From Rhodococcus sp. BP22 (GTDB lineage Bacteria > Actinomycetota > Actinomycetes > Mycobacteriales > Mycobacteriaceae), in assembly GCF_014281965.1 (NCBI RefSeq), contig NZ_JACFTB010000008.1, forward strand, positions 124,001 through 188,000: DNA of 64,000 bases. Reading direction: 5' to 3'. Position 1 is the first letter of the stretch; each line of letters opens with the position of its first letter. A program made the position numbers and the translations under genes. The notes beneath the pieces were generated by a model. The model worked only from the letters and a program-made list of their open reading frames with translations. It was not told the DNA's origin and searched no databases. This document shows, piece by piece, positions 33,601 to 41,364 of the stretch.

Positions 33601-34590
33601 TTCCTCGCCGACGACACGATGATCGCCAGCTACGAACTCGGCGGCGGCTGGATGCACCTCGGGGATGCCAAGGTCGGCAAGCGGGCGTTCCTCGGCAACT
33701 CCGGCATGACGGGTCCGGGACGCACAGTCCCGAAGAACGGCCTCGTCGCCGTGCTGTCGGCTACCCCGGACAAGGCGAAATCCGGATCGTCCTGGCTCGG
33801 CAGCCCACCCGTGCGGTTGCGTCGCACCTCCGGGAAGACCGACTCCTCGCGCACGTTCGATCCGCCGACCAAGCTGAAGATCGCTCGGGCATTCGTCGAG
33901 ACCTGCCGACTGATTCCAGTGGTCGTGACATTCGCGATCGGCCTGGGAGTACTGTTCGGTCTGTTCGCACTGGCCGACAGTCATGGGTACTGGCTGGCCG
34001 CGCTACTCAGCGGAGTCGTACTGCTGATTGCCGGTGCCGTCGCCGCTGCGGTGTCCGCGCTGGCGAAGTGGGCCTGGGTCGGCCGTATAGACAAGGTGGA
34101 ACACCCACTGTGGAGCTCGTTCGTGTGGCGCAACGAAGTGTCCGACACGTTCGTCGAAACCGTCGCGGCCCCGTGGTTCGCGCGTGCAGCAGAAGGCACA
34201 GCAGTGCTCAACATGTGGCTTCGTTGGCTCGGCGCGGACATCGGCCACGGAGTCTGGTGTGAAACATACTGGCTACCGGAAGCCGATCTTGTGACACTTG
34301 CCGACGGTGCCACAGTCAACCGTGGGTGCGTTGTGCAGACGCACCTGTTCCATGATCGGATCATGTCCATGGACAGCGTCACCCTCGGACGAGGAGCCAC
34401 ACTGGGGCAGCATTGCGTCGCACTGCCTGCCGCTGGAATCGGCGAAGGCGCGACCGTCGGGCCGGCGTCGCTGGTGATGCGCGGCGACACCGTGCCTGCG
34501 CACACGCGTTGGCAAGGTAACCCGATCGCGCCGTGGGCAAAGGGCGATCCGTACCGCCGGATCACTGCGGCGGCCGAGGCGACCCTGTGA
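30661..34590 (+). CDS. Single-module NRPS of the epsilon-poly-L-lysine synthetase (Pls) type
   Basis: A 1309-residue protein. Adenylation domain (about 25-500): FTSGSTGTPKGV, YGPTEATVVA, RSGDLVEL, TSGKVDR. Carrier domain: NGGGSLSAAQ, phosphopantetheine Ser near 543. Then come six membrane spans in pairs (about 620-670, 835-905 and 1080-1140) separating three condensation-like segments with left-handed beta-helix-type repeats, the TIGR02353 terminal domain. Length and layout match Streptomyces Pls, about 1319 residues, which polymerises lysine at the membrane. Aligning to GrsA positions, I read the pocket as D-A-E-S-I-G-T-V-V-K, close to the known lysine code. Start is GTG at 30661, with AAGAAGGA rather far upstream. 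Confidence 0.9.
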   Translation: MQPQSDSAPELPSNDVPPDFLRSEHAPEQRTLIDILRATAEQYPDAPAIDDGTVAVSYSELLVDIDEGSQWLYRAGVRRGDRVGIRMPSGSFALYVAILSILNAGAAYVPVDADDPDERAELVFGEAKVTAVVTANGIVAGTAEKNTAPASDVGAPTTEDDAWIIFTSGSTGTPKGVAVSHRSAAAFVDAEARMFMQDDPLGPGDRVLAGLSVAFDASCEEMWLAWRHGAALVPAPRSLVRSGLDLGPWLVSRDITVVSTVPTLAALWPAVALEAVRLLIFGGEACPPELAERLAVDGREVWNTYGPTEATVVACASIMDGKGPVRIGLPLDGWDLAVVDAAGNPVAVGEVGELVIGGVGLARYLDPEKDAEKYAPMPTLGWERAYRSGDLVELQLEGLLFQGRADDQIKLGGRRIELGEIDNALQALPGVAGAAAAIRTTGAGNSVLIGYLSSTDPNFDLDAARTVLAQQLPSALVPRLTLVDELPTRTSGKVDRNALPWPLPGMGEQSELGGTAGWVAELWTEILGAQVSDENADFFQNGGGSLSAAQLVTALRQRFPEVTVAQLYDHPRLGSLARMLDDLAPPVDVVPREVIPTPRRSQWIQIAATVPLTTLTGLQWVTWLGILANVMSWFADVPWAPTVSWWWLLVAFLLFITPVGRMAISVVGSRLLLTGVKPGAYDRGGSVHLRLWTATRLTDASGASNLSGAPWMVYYARALGAKIGKGVDLHTMPPVTGMLELGDGCSVEPEVDLTGHWIDGDIVYIGGIRIGAGATVGARSTLLPGTSVGKNAVVTAGSAVVGRVKAGQMWAGSPATKIGKAEHPWPEETPPRATRWIAAYGVASLLLSGMAIFSIGVSLVLMGWWLHTATTLLGALGRGVLLLPVATMVSLATFALITVAAVRLCSIGLTEGYHPVRSRIGFQVWATERLMDSARTFLFPLYASLLTPGWLRLLGAKIGKDVEASTVLMIPKFTTVADGAFLADDTMIASYELGGGWMHLGDAKVGKRAFLGNSGMTGPGRTVPKNGLVAVLSATPDKAKSGSSWLGSPPVRLRRTSGKTDSSRTFDPPTKLKIARAFVETCRLIPVVVTFAIGLGVLFGLFALADSHGYWLAALLSGVVLLIAGAVAAAVSALAKWAWVGRIDKVEHPLWSSFVWRNEVSDTFVETVAAPWFARAAEGTAVLNMWLRWLGADIGHGVWCETYWLPEADLVTLADGATVNRGCVVQTHLFHDRIMSMDSVTLGRGATLGQHCVALPAAGIGEGATVGPASLVMRGDTVPAHTRWQGNPIAPWAKGDPYRRITAAAEATL

Positions 34591-35930
34591 AACCTGGTTC
34601 GAAGACGGTGACTCCGATGTTCGACCTCGACGCCAACGATGCGCCGATCGACCCGTACCTGCCCGAGAGCGGCAACCGCGGATATCGGGTCTCGCGGTAC
34701 GAGTTGGATCTCGAGTACAAGGTCGACAGCAATCGATTGACAGGAACAGCGCAGATCACTGCCATCACCACCGCGACCATCGCCAAGTTCGCGCTCGATC
34801 TCGGGCCTGCACTTCGGGTGTCCAAGGTGTCGGTCAACGGGTCCCGCTCGGTGAAGTTCTCACGCCAGCGCGGCAAGTTGAAGATCACCATGGCAAAACC
34901 GATCCTCTCGGGTGGGGCGCTCGTCGTCACCGTGCACTACGGCGGAATCCCCAAGCCCATCAACAGTTTCTGGGGTGAAGTCGGCTGGGACGAACTCGCC
35001 GAAGGCGCCATCGTCGCGAGCCAACCCAACGGTGCCGCGTCCTGGTTTCCCTGCGACGACCATCCTGGATCCAAAGCGAGCTTCGGCATCACGATCACCA
35101 CCGACTCGCCCTACTACGCGGTGGCCAACGGAACTTTGGTGCGCAAGCAGACTCGGGCGAGCCGCACGACCTGGGTGTACGAGCAACCCGAGCCGATGGC
35201 GACGTACCTTGCCACCATTCAGATAGGTCATTACGAAAAGCGCGTCACCAGCACCGAGCCCGTACCGATAGAGGCGATCATTCCTCCACGGCTGCGTCGG
35301 CACTACGATCACGATTTCGGCCGTCAAGCCCAGATGATGGAGACCTTCGTACGCCTGTACGGCCCGTACCCGTTCTCCGCCTACACCGTTGTCGTCACCG
35401 ATGACGAACTGGAAATTCCAATCGAGGCGCAAGGCATTTCGATCTTCGGCGCCAACCATTGTTCGGGTGATCGACGCTCCGAACGCCTTGTCGCACACGA
35501 GCTTGCGCACCAGTGGTTCGGCAACAGCCTCACGCTCGGAACCTGGGCGGACATCTGGCTCCACGAAGGCTTCGCGTGCTACTCCGAATGGATCTGGGTC
35601 GAAAACTCCGGTGGCGCAAGCGCTCACGACAAGGCACAGCGCGCATACGCCTTACAGCAGACTTTGCCGAAGGATCTGATACTCGGCGATCCAGGCAAGG
35701 CCAAACTGTTCGATGATCGGGTCTACAAACGTGGCGCGCTGGCACTGCATTCACTGCGGCGAACCGTCGGTGACGAGCGGTTCTTCGCACTGATTCAGCT
35801 GTGGACCAAAGATTACCGCTATTCGACGGTATCGAGCCAGGACTTCATCGACCTGGCCTCGCGCTTCGGTTGCCCGCGAACCCTCTGGGACAGCTGGCTC
35901 TATCAGGCGGAGCTGCCGGCGCTTCCGTAG
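34587..35930 (+). CDS. M1 family zinc metallopeptidase coupled to the Pls-like gene
   Basis: A 447-residue aminopeptidase-N-type protein. The zinc site is HELAHQW near 303 with the third ligand in WLHEGFACYSEW 19 residues on. Upstream, IPIEAQGISIFG replaces the usual GxMEN exopeptidase motif, as in short actinobacterial M1 enzymes. No signal peptide is seen. The GTG start overlaps the synthetase stop as GTGA, so the two proteins are made together. Polylysine producers carry polylysine-degrading aminopeptidases, which makes polymer turnover or self-protection a reasonable role here; this is inferred from context only. Confidence 0.9.
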   Translation: MKPGSKTVTPMFDLDANDAPIDPYLPESGNRGYRVSRYELDLEYKVDSNRLTGTAQITAITTATIAKFALDLGPALRVSKVSVNGSRSVKFSRQRGKLKITMAKPILSGGALVVTVHYGGIPKPINSFWGEVGWDELAEGAIVASQPNGAASWFPCDDHPGSKASFGITITTDSPYYAVANGTLVRKQTRASRTTWVYEQPEPMATYLATIQIGHYEKRVTSTEPVPIEAIIPPRLRRHYDHDFGRQAQMMETFVRLYGPYPFSAYTVVVTDDELEIPIEAQGISIFGANHCSGDRRSERLVAHELAHQWFGNSLTLGTWADIWLHEGFACYSEWIWVENSGGASAHDKAQRAYALQQTLPKDLILGDPGKAKLFDDRVYKRGALALHSLRRTVGDERFFALIQLWTKDYRYSTVSSQDFIDLASRFGCPRTLWDSWLYQAELPALP

Positions 35931-35954
35931 GCTCCAGCGCTTTCGTAGGCTCCG
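35919..35954. repeat. 18-bp tandem duplication across a stop codon
   Basis: GCGCTTCCGTAGGCTCCA (35919-35936) is followed at once by GCGCTTTCGTAGGCTCCG (35937-35954), with two mismatches. The TAG stop of the M1 peptidase is inside the first copy. It looks like slippage at the 3' end of the gene. Confidence 0.75.
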
Positions 35955-35962
35955 GCGGCCCA

Positions 35963-36030
35963 AATTTACTCCGCTATTCGGAATCCGTACCCCCTGCAGG
36001 GGGTACGGATTCCGAATGGGGGAGTAAATT
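35963..36030. terminator. 68-nt near-perfect palindrome, probable bidirectional terminator
   Basis: The outer arms are AATTTACTCC (35963-35972) and GGAGTAAATT (36021-36030). The inner 42 nt (35976-36017) form a perfect palindrome centred on CTGCAG. Only one or two positions fail to pair over the whole length. It lies between the convergent M1 peptidase and MFS genes and has A/T runs at both ends, as a two-way terminator would. Confidence 0.75.
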
Positions 36031-36051
36031 GCCGGACCCCGCTCACGAAAC

Positions 36052-37287
36052 TCAGGGAAGGTGCGCCGTCGAACGAGCGCGAATGAACACCCAGCAAAGC
36101 GCGGCGACAACCGAACCGAAGACGAAGATGGCCGGATAGGTCACGACCCCTGGCCACTGCTCGGTGAGCGCAGACAGAATCGCCGGAATCGCGAACCCCA
36201 GGTACGTGAGTGAATAAAACACAGCGGTCAGTCCGGCGAGATCATCAGGGCCGGCAATACGTTGCACCTCTTGCAATCCGGAGACCAACGCCATGCCATA
36301 ACCGCAACCGAGCACTGCCGCTGCGATGAGAGCGGCGGCGATCGTCAATACCGACGCCGCCCACGCTGCGAGCAACATCCCGACTACCAGAATGGCGAGC
36401 GCAACGAGTGCTCCTCTGGCGTGGGTCGGAGTGTCGATCTTGCGGCCGACCGCCTGGATGGCGAAGCCGGAGCCGAGCGCGATCACCGACATCAGTGCCG
36501 ATAGTGCGATGGGGTAACCCCCACTACTGTCGGCCATCAACGACGGCAGCACCGCGTACGCGACACTCGCGGCACCGAACACCCACGGCGCCAACGGAAC
36601 GACGACCAGCAGAAATCTGCGATGCGACGCTGCAGGGATCAACAGATCTTTGCGAAGCGGTTCACGATCGGCAGCCGGCACGGCAGCACGCGTCTCCGGC
36701 ACCGAAGCCATACCGATTCCCGCGAGGACGCAGATACTCACATGAACGAGGTACGCGAGGTGCGTCGGCCAAGGCGCCCACTGGGCCAGAATGCCCGCGA
36801 CGCCTGCACCGAGCGCGAAACCTGCGGTCAAACTCATCGCTGCGCGACGTGCTCCCGCGCCGGCTGCGGCCGAAGGGTCCAGGGCGGTAAGCTCTTTCAC
36901 CCAACTGCCTCCGACGGCCATCCCGATACCGAGGGCGACTCCGCTGAGAACCCGGCCGCTGAACAACACGCCTGCACTGTCTGCGCCGAGCGAGATGAGA
37001 ATCGATCCGGCAGCGGCCACGGCCGTCGCGGGCAACATCACCGGCCGTCGACCCAGCCGGTCGGACAGCGGCCCGCAGATGAGCAGCGCGGGCACTATCC
37101 CGATGACATACGCGAACAGAAACAAATCGACCGTGACGGCGGAGAAGCCGTGCTCGAGCCGGTACATCACCAGAAGTGGGGTGAATTCGTTTCCGCCCCA
37201 CGCGACGGCGAACATACCTGCCGCGACGAGTAGCCAACGAGCAGTACCGACCTTGGTGACGTTCGACCCGGTGGAGAGTGCGGTCAT
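36052..37287 (-). CDS. MFS transporter (12 spans)
   Basis: A 411-residue major facilitator. The first span region is WLLVAAGMFAVAWGGNEFTPL, motif A is LICGPLSDRLGRRPVM, and regular hydrophobic spans continue to the C-terminus. The start at 37287 overlaps the GntR stop as ATGA, so the two form an operon. Substrate unknown; the FCD-type regulator hints at an organic acid or amino acid derivative. Confidence 0.9.
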   Translation of the reverse strand: MTALSTGSNVTKVGTARWLLVAAGMFAVAWGGNEFTPLLVMYRLEHGFSAVTVDLFLFAYVIGIVPALLICGPLSDRLGRRPVMLPATAVAAAGSILISLGADSAGVLFSGRVLSGVALGIGMAVGGSWVKELTALDPSAAAGAGARRAAMSLTAGFALGAGVAGILAQWAPWPTHLAYLVHVSICVLAGIGMASVPETRAAVPAADREPLRKDLLIPAASHRRFLLVVVPLAPWVFGAASVAYAVLPSLMADSSGGYPIALSALMSVIALGSGFAIQAVGRKIDTPTHARGALVALAILVVGMLLAAWAASVLTIAAALIAAAVLGCGYGMALVSGLQEVQRIAGPDDLAGLTAVFYSLTYLGFAIPAILSALTEQWPGVVTYPAIFVFGSVVAALCWVFIRARSTAHLP

Positions 37288-37946
37288 TTCCGACCACCCT
37301 CGGTCAATCCATGCACCCGGTTCATATGTTGCTCGACCGCATCAGCGAAACCGTCGACATCGCCTGCTTCGATCAAGTCGGTGAGCTCGGCGTGATCGTC
37401 GACGATCCGCGAGATCTGTCCGGGATCGCGGATGAGCGAATGCGCCGTCATCCGTCGCTGACGCTCGCGAAGACCGGTGTAGAACTCGTCGAGAAGTGGG
37501 TTGCCGCCTGCACGCACTATCAGCCGGTGAAAGTCTGCGTCGGCAGCGCTGAATTCGGCTGCGGTGCCCGTCTCGACAAGGCCACGTTGGCGCTCGAGGT
37601 TGCTGCGGAGATCAGCAAGAAGTTCGGTTCGGGCCCGTTCGTCACGGACGACAGAGCGAACGCTGGCCGTCTCGACGATCCAACGTGCCGAGACGATATG
37701 TTCGGCCTCGCCGGGCGCGATCGGCACGACGAGTGCCCCTCGCTTGGGATAGAGGCGCATCCATCCTTCGACCTGAAGTCGGAGGAACGCCTCGCGAACC
37801 GGAGTCCGGCTCACGTCCATGCGTCCGGCGATGTCACCTTCGCTGACCAGCTCTCCGCCGGGAAGTTCACCGGTGACGATGAGCTCCTTGACGGTCAGGT
37901 AAGCCTGCTCCGATGCCGATGCGGGGTTCGATGCGGGGATAGACAC
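37284..37946 (-). CDS. GntR family regulator, FadR (FCD) subfamily
   Basis: A 220-residue protein with an N-terminal winged helix (LVSEGDIAGRMDVSRTPVREAFLRL in two overlapping parts, about 38-62). The C-terminal all-alpha FCD ligand domain contains ADADFHRLIVRAGGNPLL and QHMNRVHG. GTG at 37946 is chosen because TAGTAT stands 7 nt before it, a leaderless arrangement; an upstream in-frame start would add 19 residues. It is coupled to the MFS gene and probably controls it. Confidence 0.88.
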   Translation of the reverse strand: MSIPASNPASASEQAYLTVKELIVTGELPGGELVSEGDIAGRMDVSRTPVREAFLRLQVEGWMRLYPKRGALVVPIAPGEAEHIVSARWIVETASVRSVVRDERARTELLADLRSNLERQRGLVETGTAAEFSAADADFHRLIVRAGGNPLLDEFYTGLRERQRRMTAHSLIRDPGQISRIVDDHAELTDLIEAGDVDGFADAVEQHMNRVHGLTEGGRK

Positions 37947-37953
37947 AACATAA

Positions 37954-37959
37954 ATACTA
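37954..37959 (-). promoter_or_regulatory. -10 box of the gntR-MFS operon (leaderless)
   Basis: TAGTAT on the minus strand, 7 nt upstream of the GTG start at 37946. It implies transcription beginning at or within a base of the start codon. Confidence 0.5.
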
Positions 37960-38018
37960 GATGCCGAAGCTTCTCCGCCCAATTCGAGGCTTCGTCCCCA
38001 CACCCCTACATGAAATCG

Positions 38019-38117
38019 CTATTCGTCCTCACCCTTCTTGAACACGCGCCGAGCAGTCGGAATGAGCACCACCAGTGCCCCTATGAGAACCACAACCGAA
38101 AACACTTCGAGCCACAT
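38019..38117 (-). CDS. 32-residue single-span membrane protein
   Basis: MWLEVFSVVVLIGALVVLIP is followed by a basic/acidic tail TARRVFKKGEDE: one membrane helix and a charged C-terminus. A strong AAGGAG lies 7 nt before the ATG, which argues that it is translated. It lies 35 nt after the DUF2752 gene on the same strand. Its function is unknown. Confidence 0.6.
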   Translation of the reverse strand: MWLEVFSVVVLIGALVVLIPTARRVFKKGEDE

Positions 38118-38152
38118 GCGCTTACTCCTTCGGGAAGACCAAGAGCGGACAA

Positions 38153-38602
38153 CTATGACGCCGGCGCGAGCCAACTGCCGGCCGGGATGTTGCGCAGAAT
38201 CGTGAACACCACCACGACGGCGACACTCGCGACGAACAACCACGTCGGCGGACGTCTGATGCCGAAGGCCCTACCGCGCGCACGGGCGCGCAGCCACACG
38301 CCCCACACCACGACACCCACAGCGACGAGTACGACGGCCAGCGCGTTCGTCGTCAGGGCGGACTGCAGGTCACCGTGCACCAGGTCACCGAGGGCCCGCG
38401 TCGTGCCACACCCTGGACACCACAACCCGGTGACGGCATGGATCGGGCACGGGAGATACGTCGAGGTCCGCGGGTCCCGGACGTACAACAATGCCCCGGC
38501 CGCGACGGCGAGAGCTCCGACAGCGAGCGGCGCTCTGGTCCCCCTACGCAGGTCGAGTGAGATCACCTGTTCCACGATATCGGTGATGCGAGCCGAGGTC
38601 AT
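38153..38602 (-). CDS. DUF2752 membrane protein
   Basis: A 149-residue protein with three hydrophobic spans. CPIHAVTGLWCPGCGTTRAL near 52-71 is the DUF2752 signature with its conserved cysteines. Its function is unknown. It starts 18 nt after the cupredoxin gene, so the two are probably co-transcribed. Confidence 0.88.
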   Translation of the reverse strand: MTSARITDIVEQVISLDLRRGTRAPLAVGALAVAAGALLYVRDPRTSTYLPCPIHAVTGLWCPGCGTTRALGDLVHGDLQSALTTNALAVVLVAVGVVVWGVWLRARARGRAFGIRRPPTWLFVASVAVVVVFTILRNIPAGSWLAPAS

Positions 38603-38620
38603 CCGACCGACTACTACAAC

Positions 38621-38974
38621 TCAGCCCTGAACGACAACGGTTCCCATCATGTCCGGATGCGGGGTGCAGTGATACGTGTACGTTCCCGGCTCGGTGAACG
38701 TGTGGGTGAACGTATTCGAGGTCATCAGCGGGCTACGGAAGGACTTGTCATCGGCGACGACGTCGTGCGTCATGCCGCCGTCGTCGAACAACCAGGTCAC
38801 CGTATCGCCGACGCCGACGGTGATGCTCGAAGGCGAGTAGGTGCGGTCTTTCACCGTCACCTGGTTCGCCACCGGCGCCGGAGCTTGTTCGGGTTCCGGC
38901 GACGAACAGCCGATCAGAGACGCGAAGACGAATGCCGACGCGACACACCCTGAGAGGACCCTCGAAGTTTTCAC
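38621..38974 (-). CDS. Plastocyanin-like cupredoxin lipoprotein
   Basis: A 117-residue exported copper protein. It has a lipobox-type signal ending FASLIGCSS, then a cupredoxin domain. The type 1 copper ligands can be placed at MTHDVV (His) and HCTPHPDMMG (Cys, His, Met). It probably carries electrons or stores copper outside the membrane. The GTG start at 38974 is the only reasonable one. It belongs to a small copper-related group that also holds PCu(A)C and DyP genes. Confidence 0.9.
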   Translation of the reverse strand: MKTSRVLSGCVASAFVFASLIGCSSPEPEQAPAPVANQVTVKDRTYSPSSITVGVGDTVTWLFDDGGMTHDVVADDKSFRSPLMTSNTFTHTFTEPGTYTYHCTPHPDMMGTVVVQG

Positions 38975-39058
38975 TACACCGAGGCTACCGTCAGGCGGGT
39001 GGTCCTGAGCTCGGGTAACATCATCGCGGAAGTTCACCCCCTGCGAGAGGCACCACCG

Positions 39059-39493
39059 ATGACCGAGCGACGCGGCCGCAGCAGCGCAGCTGCCCTGTTC
39101 TCCCTCCTGTTCGTCCTCGTCGCCTCGCTGATGGGATCGGCTACCGCGCAAGCCGCACCGGCACGCTTCGTACCTGCAGGCGAGATCAGCCCAACCGTCG
39201 GCTTCGATCCTGCCGGGGTTCTCGAATGGCGGCTCGATCAGGTGTTCATCAACCAACCGATCTTCGTACGGGTCGATCCCGCACTCCCAGGATTGACCGA
39301 CTTCTCCCTCAACAACTGGTGTAACTGCGCCATCAACTGGTTCAACAACACCACCCAGGTCGGGGGCGTCGCGTTCCCCGGACCGTTGGACACCGGGCCC
39401 ATCCGCACCGGATCGGGTGACGTCTCGGCGTGGACCGACATCCCGGGCGGCTGGACGATCATCCGCGGCAACGGTCACTGGTGGGTTCCTTAG
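39059..39493 (+). CDS. Secreted protein of unknown function
   Basis: A 144-residue protein with a clear Sec signal (ALFSLLFVLVASLMGSATAQA, two short overlapping pieces at about 12-32, cleavage after AQA). The mature part of about 110 residues contains NNWCNCAINWFNN with two close cysteines and ends GNGHWWVP. I do not recognise the family. It is divergent from the cupredoxin gene and convergent with the DyP gene. Confidence 0.75.
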   Translation: MTERRGRSSAAALFSLLFVLVASLMGSATAQAAPARFVPAGEISPTVGFDPAGVLEWRLDQVFINQPIFVRVDPALPGLTDFSLNNWCNCAINWFNNTTQVGGVAFPGPLDTGPIRTGSGDVSAWTDIPGGWTIIRGNGHWWVP

Positions 39494-39503
39494 ATTCTCG
39501 GAG

Positions 39504-40679
39504 CTAGCGGAACACCTGCTCGCCCAGATAGCCGCCCTCCTCGACCCCCGGCGGAATCGCGAAGACCGCAGACCCGATAGGGGTCGTCCACTCGTTGAGC
39601 GCGTCATGGGCGTCCAGACGTTGCTGCACCGGCAGAAATTGACTGTCGATATCGCGTTGGAAAGCCGCAAAGATCAGGCCCGAGTTGCTGGTCTTGTCAT
39701 CCGACGGTGGGTCGTCGTAGTTGTAGGCGCGACGGAAGAAGCGCTCACCGCCATGTGTGTGGTGCGCACGGGCGATGTGCGAAGCCGGTGAGATCACCGG
39801 TATTCCGAAGCGGTCGGTAGCGTCGAAGTCCGCGACGTCACGTTCGGACTCCCCGGTCAGCGGCGCCCCGGTGTCGAGTCGCCGACCCATTACGAACTCC
39901 CTTCCCCCGCGATCCAACTCGTCCCACGTATCGAGTTCGACGGCAATTCGGCGCAACACCAGTGAAGTTCCGCCGGTGCTGTCCCACACCAAAGCATCGA
40001 AATCCGTTGCTGGATCCGGATTCTCCGTACCGTCGATCTGCCCCATCAGATTCCGCATCGTGGTGCCAGAGGGCTGCGCTCCGTGTGCTGCTCGAAAACC
40101 ACGTTGAACCCAGCGGATCGACGCCATCGAGCGCACATTCTTGGCCAACACGCGGACTGCGTGCGCGAGGGAAACAGGGTCGTCGGCGCACAGTTGTAGC
40201 AGTAGATCACCTCCGCTCCAACGTGATTCGAGTCGGTCGATTCCGAACTCGGGCAATGGGGCCAACCACCCCGGCTTGGTTGTGCCGGCGGCGTCGTATG
40301 CGCCGGGGCCGAATCCGACAGTGACGGTCAGCCTCGCTGGGTCCAGTGCCAGTTCCGGCTCGGTATCGGCCAACGCCGGCAATCCTTGCGTCAATCGCGC
40401 AGCATCGGCTGTCCACATCTTCATGATGCCGACGACATCGGACCGCGTCGTGCCCGCTCGCAAGTCGAAGGCCACGAATATTCCGTGGGCTTGCGCTGGG
40501 GTGGCGATCCCGGACTGGTGCTCACCGTAGTAGGGAACTGTCAGGCCTCCGAAGTCGGATTCAGCGGGCTCCCTGGCGATTCCGTAGGTCAATCCGGCAG
40601 CGCCGAGTGCGGCGACACCTCCACCGAGGAGGTGTCGCCGACTGATTCTCGTGCGATGCGGAGGTGTCCGCTCAGCCAC
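39504..40679 (-). CDS. Tat-exported DyP-type peroxidase
   Basis: A 391-residue haem peroxidase. The N-terminal RISRRHLLGGG followed by AALGAAGL is a twin-arginine signal. GQIDGTENP is the DyP GxxDG motif with the catalytic Asp. Candidate proximal histidines lie in ISPASHIARAHHTHGG. It resembles EfeB/TfeX. The GTG start at 40679 overlaps the PCu(A)C gene by 8 nt. Such peroxidases are often coupled to copper chaperones in actinobacteria. Confidence 0.93.
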   Translation of the reverse strand: MAERTPPHRTRISRRHLLGGGVAALGAAGLTYGIAREPAESDFGGLTVPYYGEHQSGIATPAQAHGIFVAFDLRAGTTRSDVVGIMKMWTADAARLTQGLPALADTEPELALDPARLTVTVGFGPGAYDAAGTTKPGWLAPLPEFGIDRLESRWSGGDLLLQLCADDPVSLAHAVRVLAKNVRSMASIRWVQRGFRAAHGAQPSGTTMRNLMGQIDGTENPDPATDFDALVWDSTGGTSLVLRRIAVELDTWDELDRGGREFVMGRRLDTGAPLTGESERDVADFDATDRFGIPVISPASHIARAHHTHGGERFFRRAYNYDDPPSDDKTSNSGLIFAAFQRDIDSQFLPVQQRLDAHDALNEWTTPIGSAVFAIPPGVEEGGYLGEQVFR

Positions 40680-41151
40680 CGTAGTTTTCCTGCGCGCCCG
40701 CGAACTCGCGGACCTGCGCCTTGAACGTCGAAGTCGACCCGTCCTCGAAGGTCAGAGTGAACTCTGTGTCACTACCTGGGGTCAGCGGCGAGGTCACCCC
40801 CATCAGCATGAGGTGGTCTCCGCCTGCCTGGAGCACCTTGGTGTCACCAGCTGCTACAGCGAAGCCACCATCCTTGGGTTGCATGACCATGGAACCATCT
40901 GCGCTGGAGACGACCTCGTGCAATTCCACCATCGGAGACGAAGGCGACTGCGCGGATACGACGCGTACCTGCCCCTCCCCGGTGTTCTGAATTTCGGCGA
41001 ATGCCGAGGTCATGCCTTCGTCGGTGGCCTTGACCCACGCTTCCCTGACGGTGACGGAATCCGCCTCGGGCGTCGGTGCGTCGTTCGAGGAACAGCCGAC
41101 GAGCAGCGTTCCGGAGGCGAGCGCTACGAGCAGTGCTTTTCCGAGTTTCAT
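40672..41151 (-). CDS. PCu(A)C family copper chaperone lipoprotein
   Basis: A 159-residue lipoprotein with signal LASGTLLVGCSS. The PCu(A)C fold shows VTVREAWVKATDEGMTSAF, MVELHEVVSSADGSMVMQ and LMLMGVTSPL. The Cu(I) ligands are His/Met pairs (H in ELHEV, M in SMVMQ, H and M in DHLMLM). It delivers copper to extracytoplasmic enzymes and overlaps the DyP gene. A 9-bp hairpin stands just upstream of its ribosome-binding site. Confidence 0.93.
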   Translation of the reverse strand: MKLGKALLVALASGTLLVGCSSNDAPTPEADSVTVREAWVKATDEGMTSAFAEIQNTGEGQVRVVSAQSPSSPMVELHEVVSSADGSMVMQPKDGGFAVAAGDTKVLQAGGDHLMLMGVTSPLTPGSDTEFTLTFEDGSTSTFKAQVREFAGAQENYGG

Positions 41152-41171
41152 GATGTCTCCATAGTGTTCGT

Positions 41172-41200
41172 TCGATGCCGAAATCCGAGTACGGCATCGA
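41172..41200 (-). promoter_or_regulatory. Inverted repeat in the PCu(A)C leader
   Basis: TCGATGCCG (41172-41180) and CGGCATCGA (41192-41200) form a perfect 9-bp dyad with an 11-nt loop, ending about 20 nt before the PCu(A)C start. It may be an operator or an mRNA hairpin. The rest of the 213-nt gap (41152-41364) shows nothing else I can name. Confidence 0.4.
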
Positions 41201-41364
41201 TGACGAGAAAGGCAGAATGGCCGAGTAGTGGCACGAACCACCCGAGGACGACGCTGCCGACCGTGCGATCGCATGGTCGTGTGGTCGTGCTCGATACGAC
41301 CGAATGTGGATGTGCCGAAGCAAGACTCCGCCCTCAGTGGCGTGCCGCTTCGAAAAAGGGAAGG

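Noticed and set aside
35963..36030. Insertion-sequence end or MITE
   Set aside because: No target duplication or transposase; position between convergent genes fits a terminator better.
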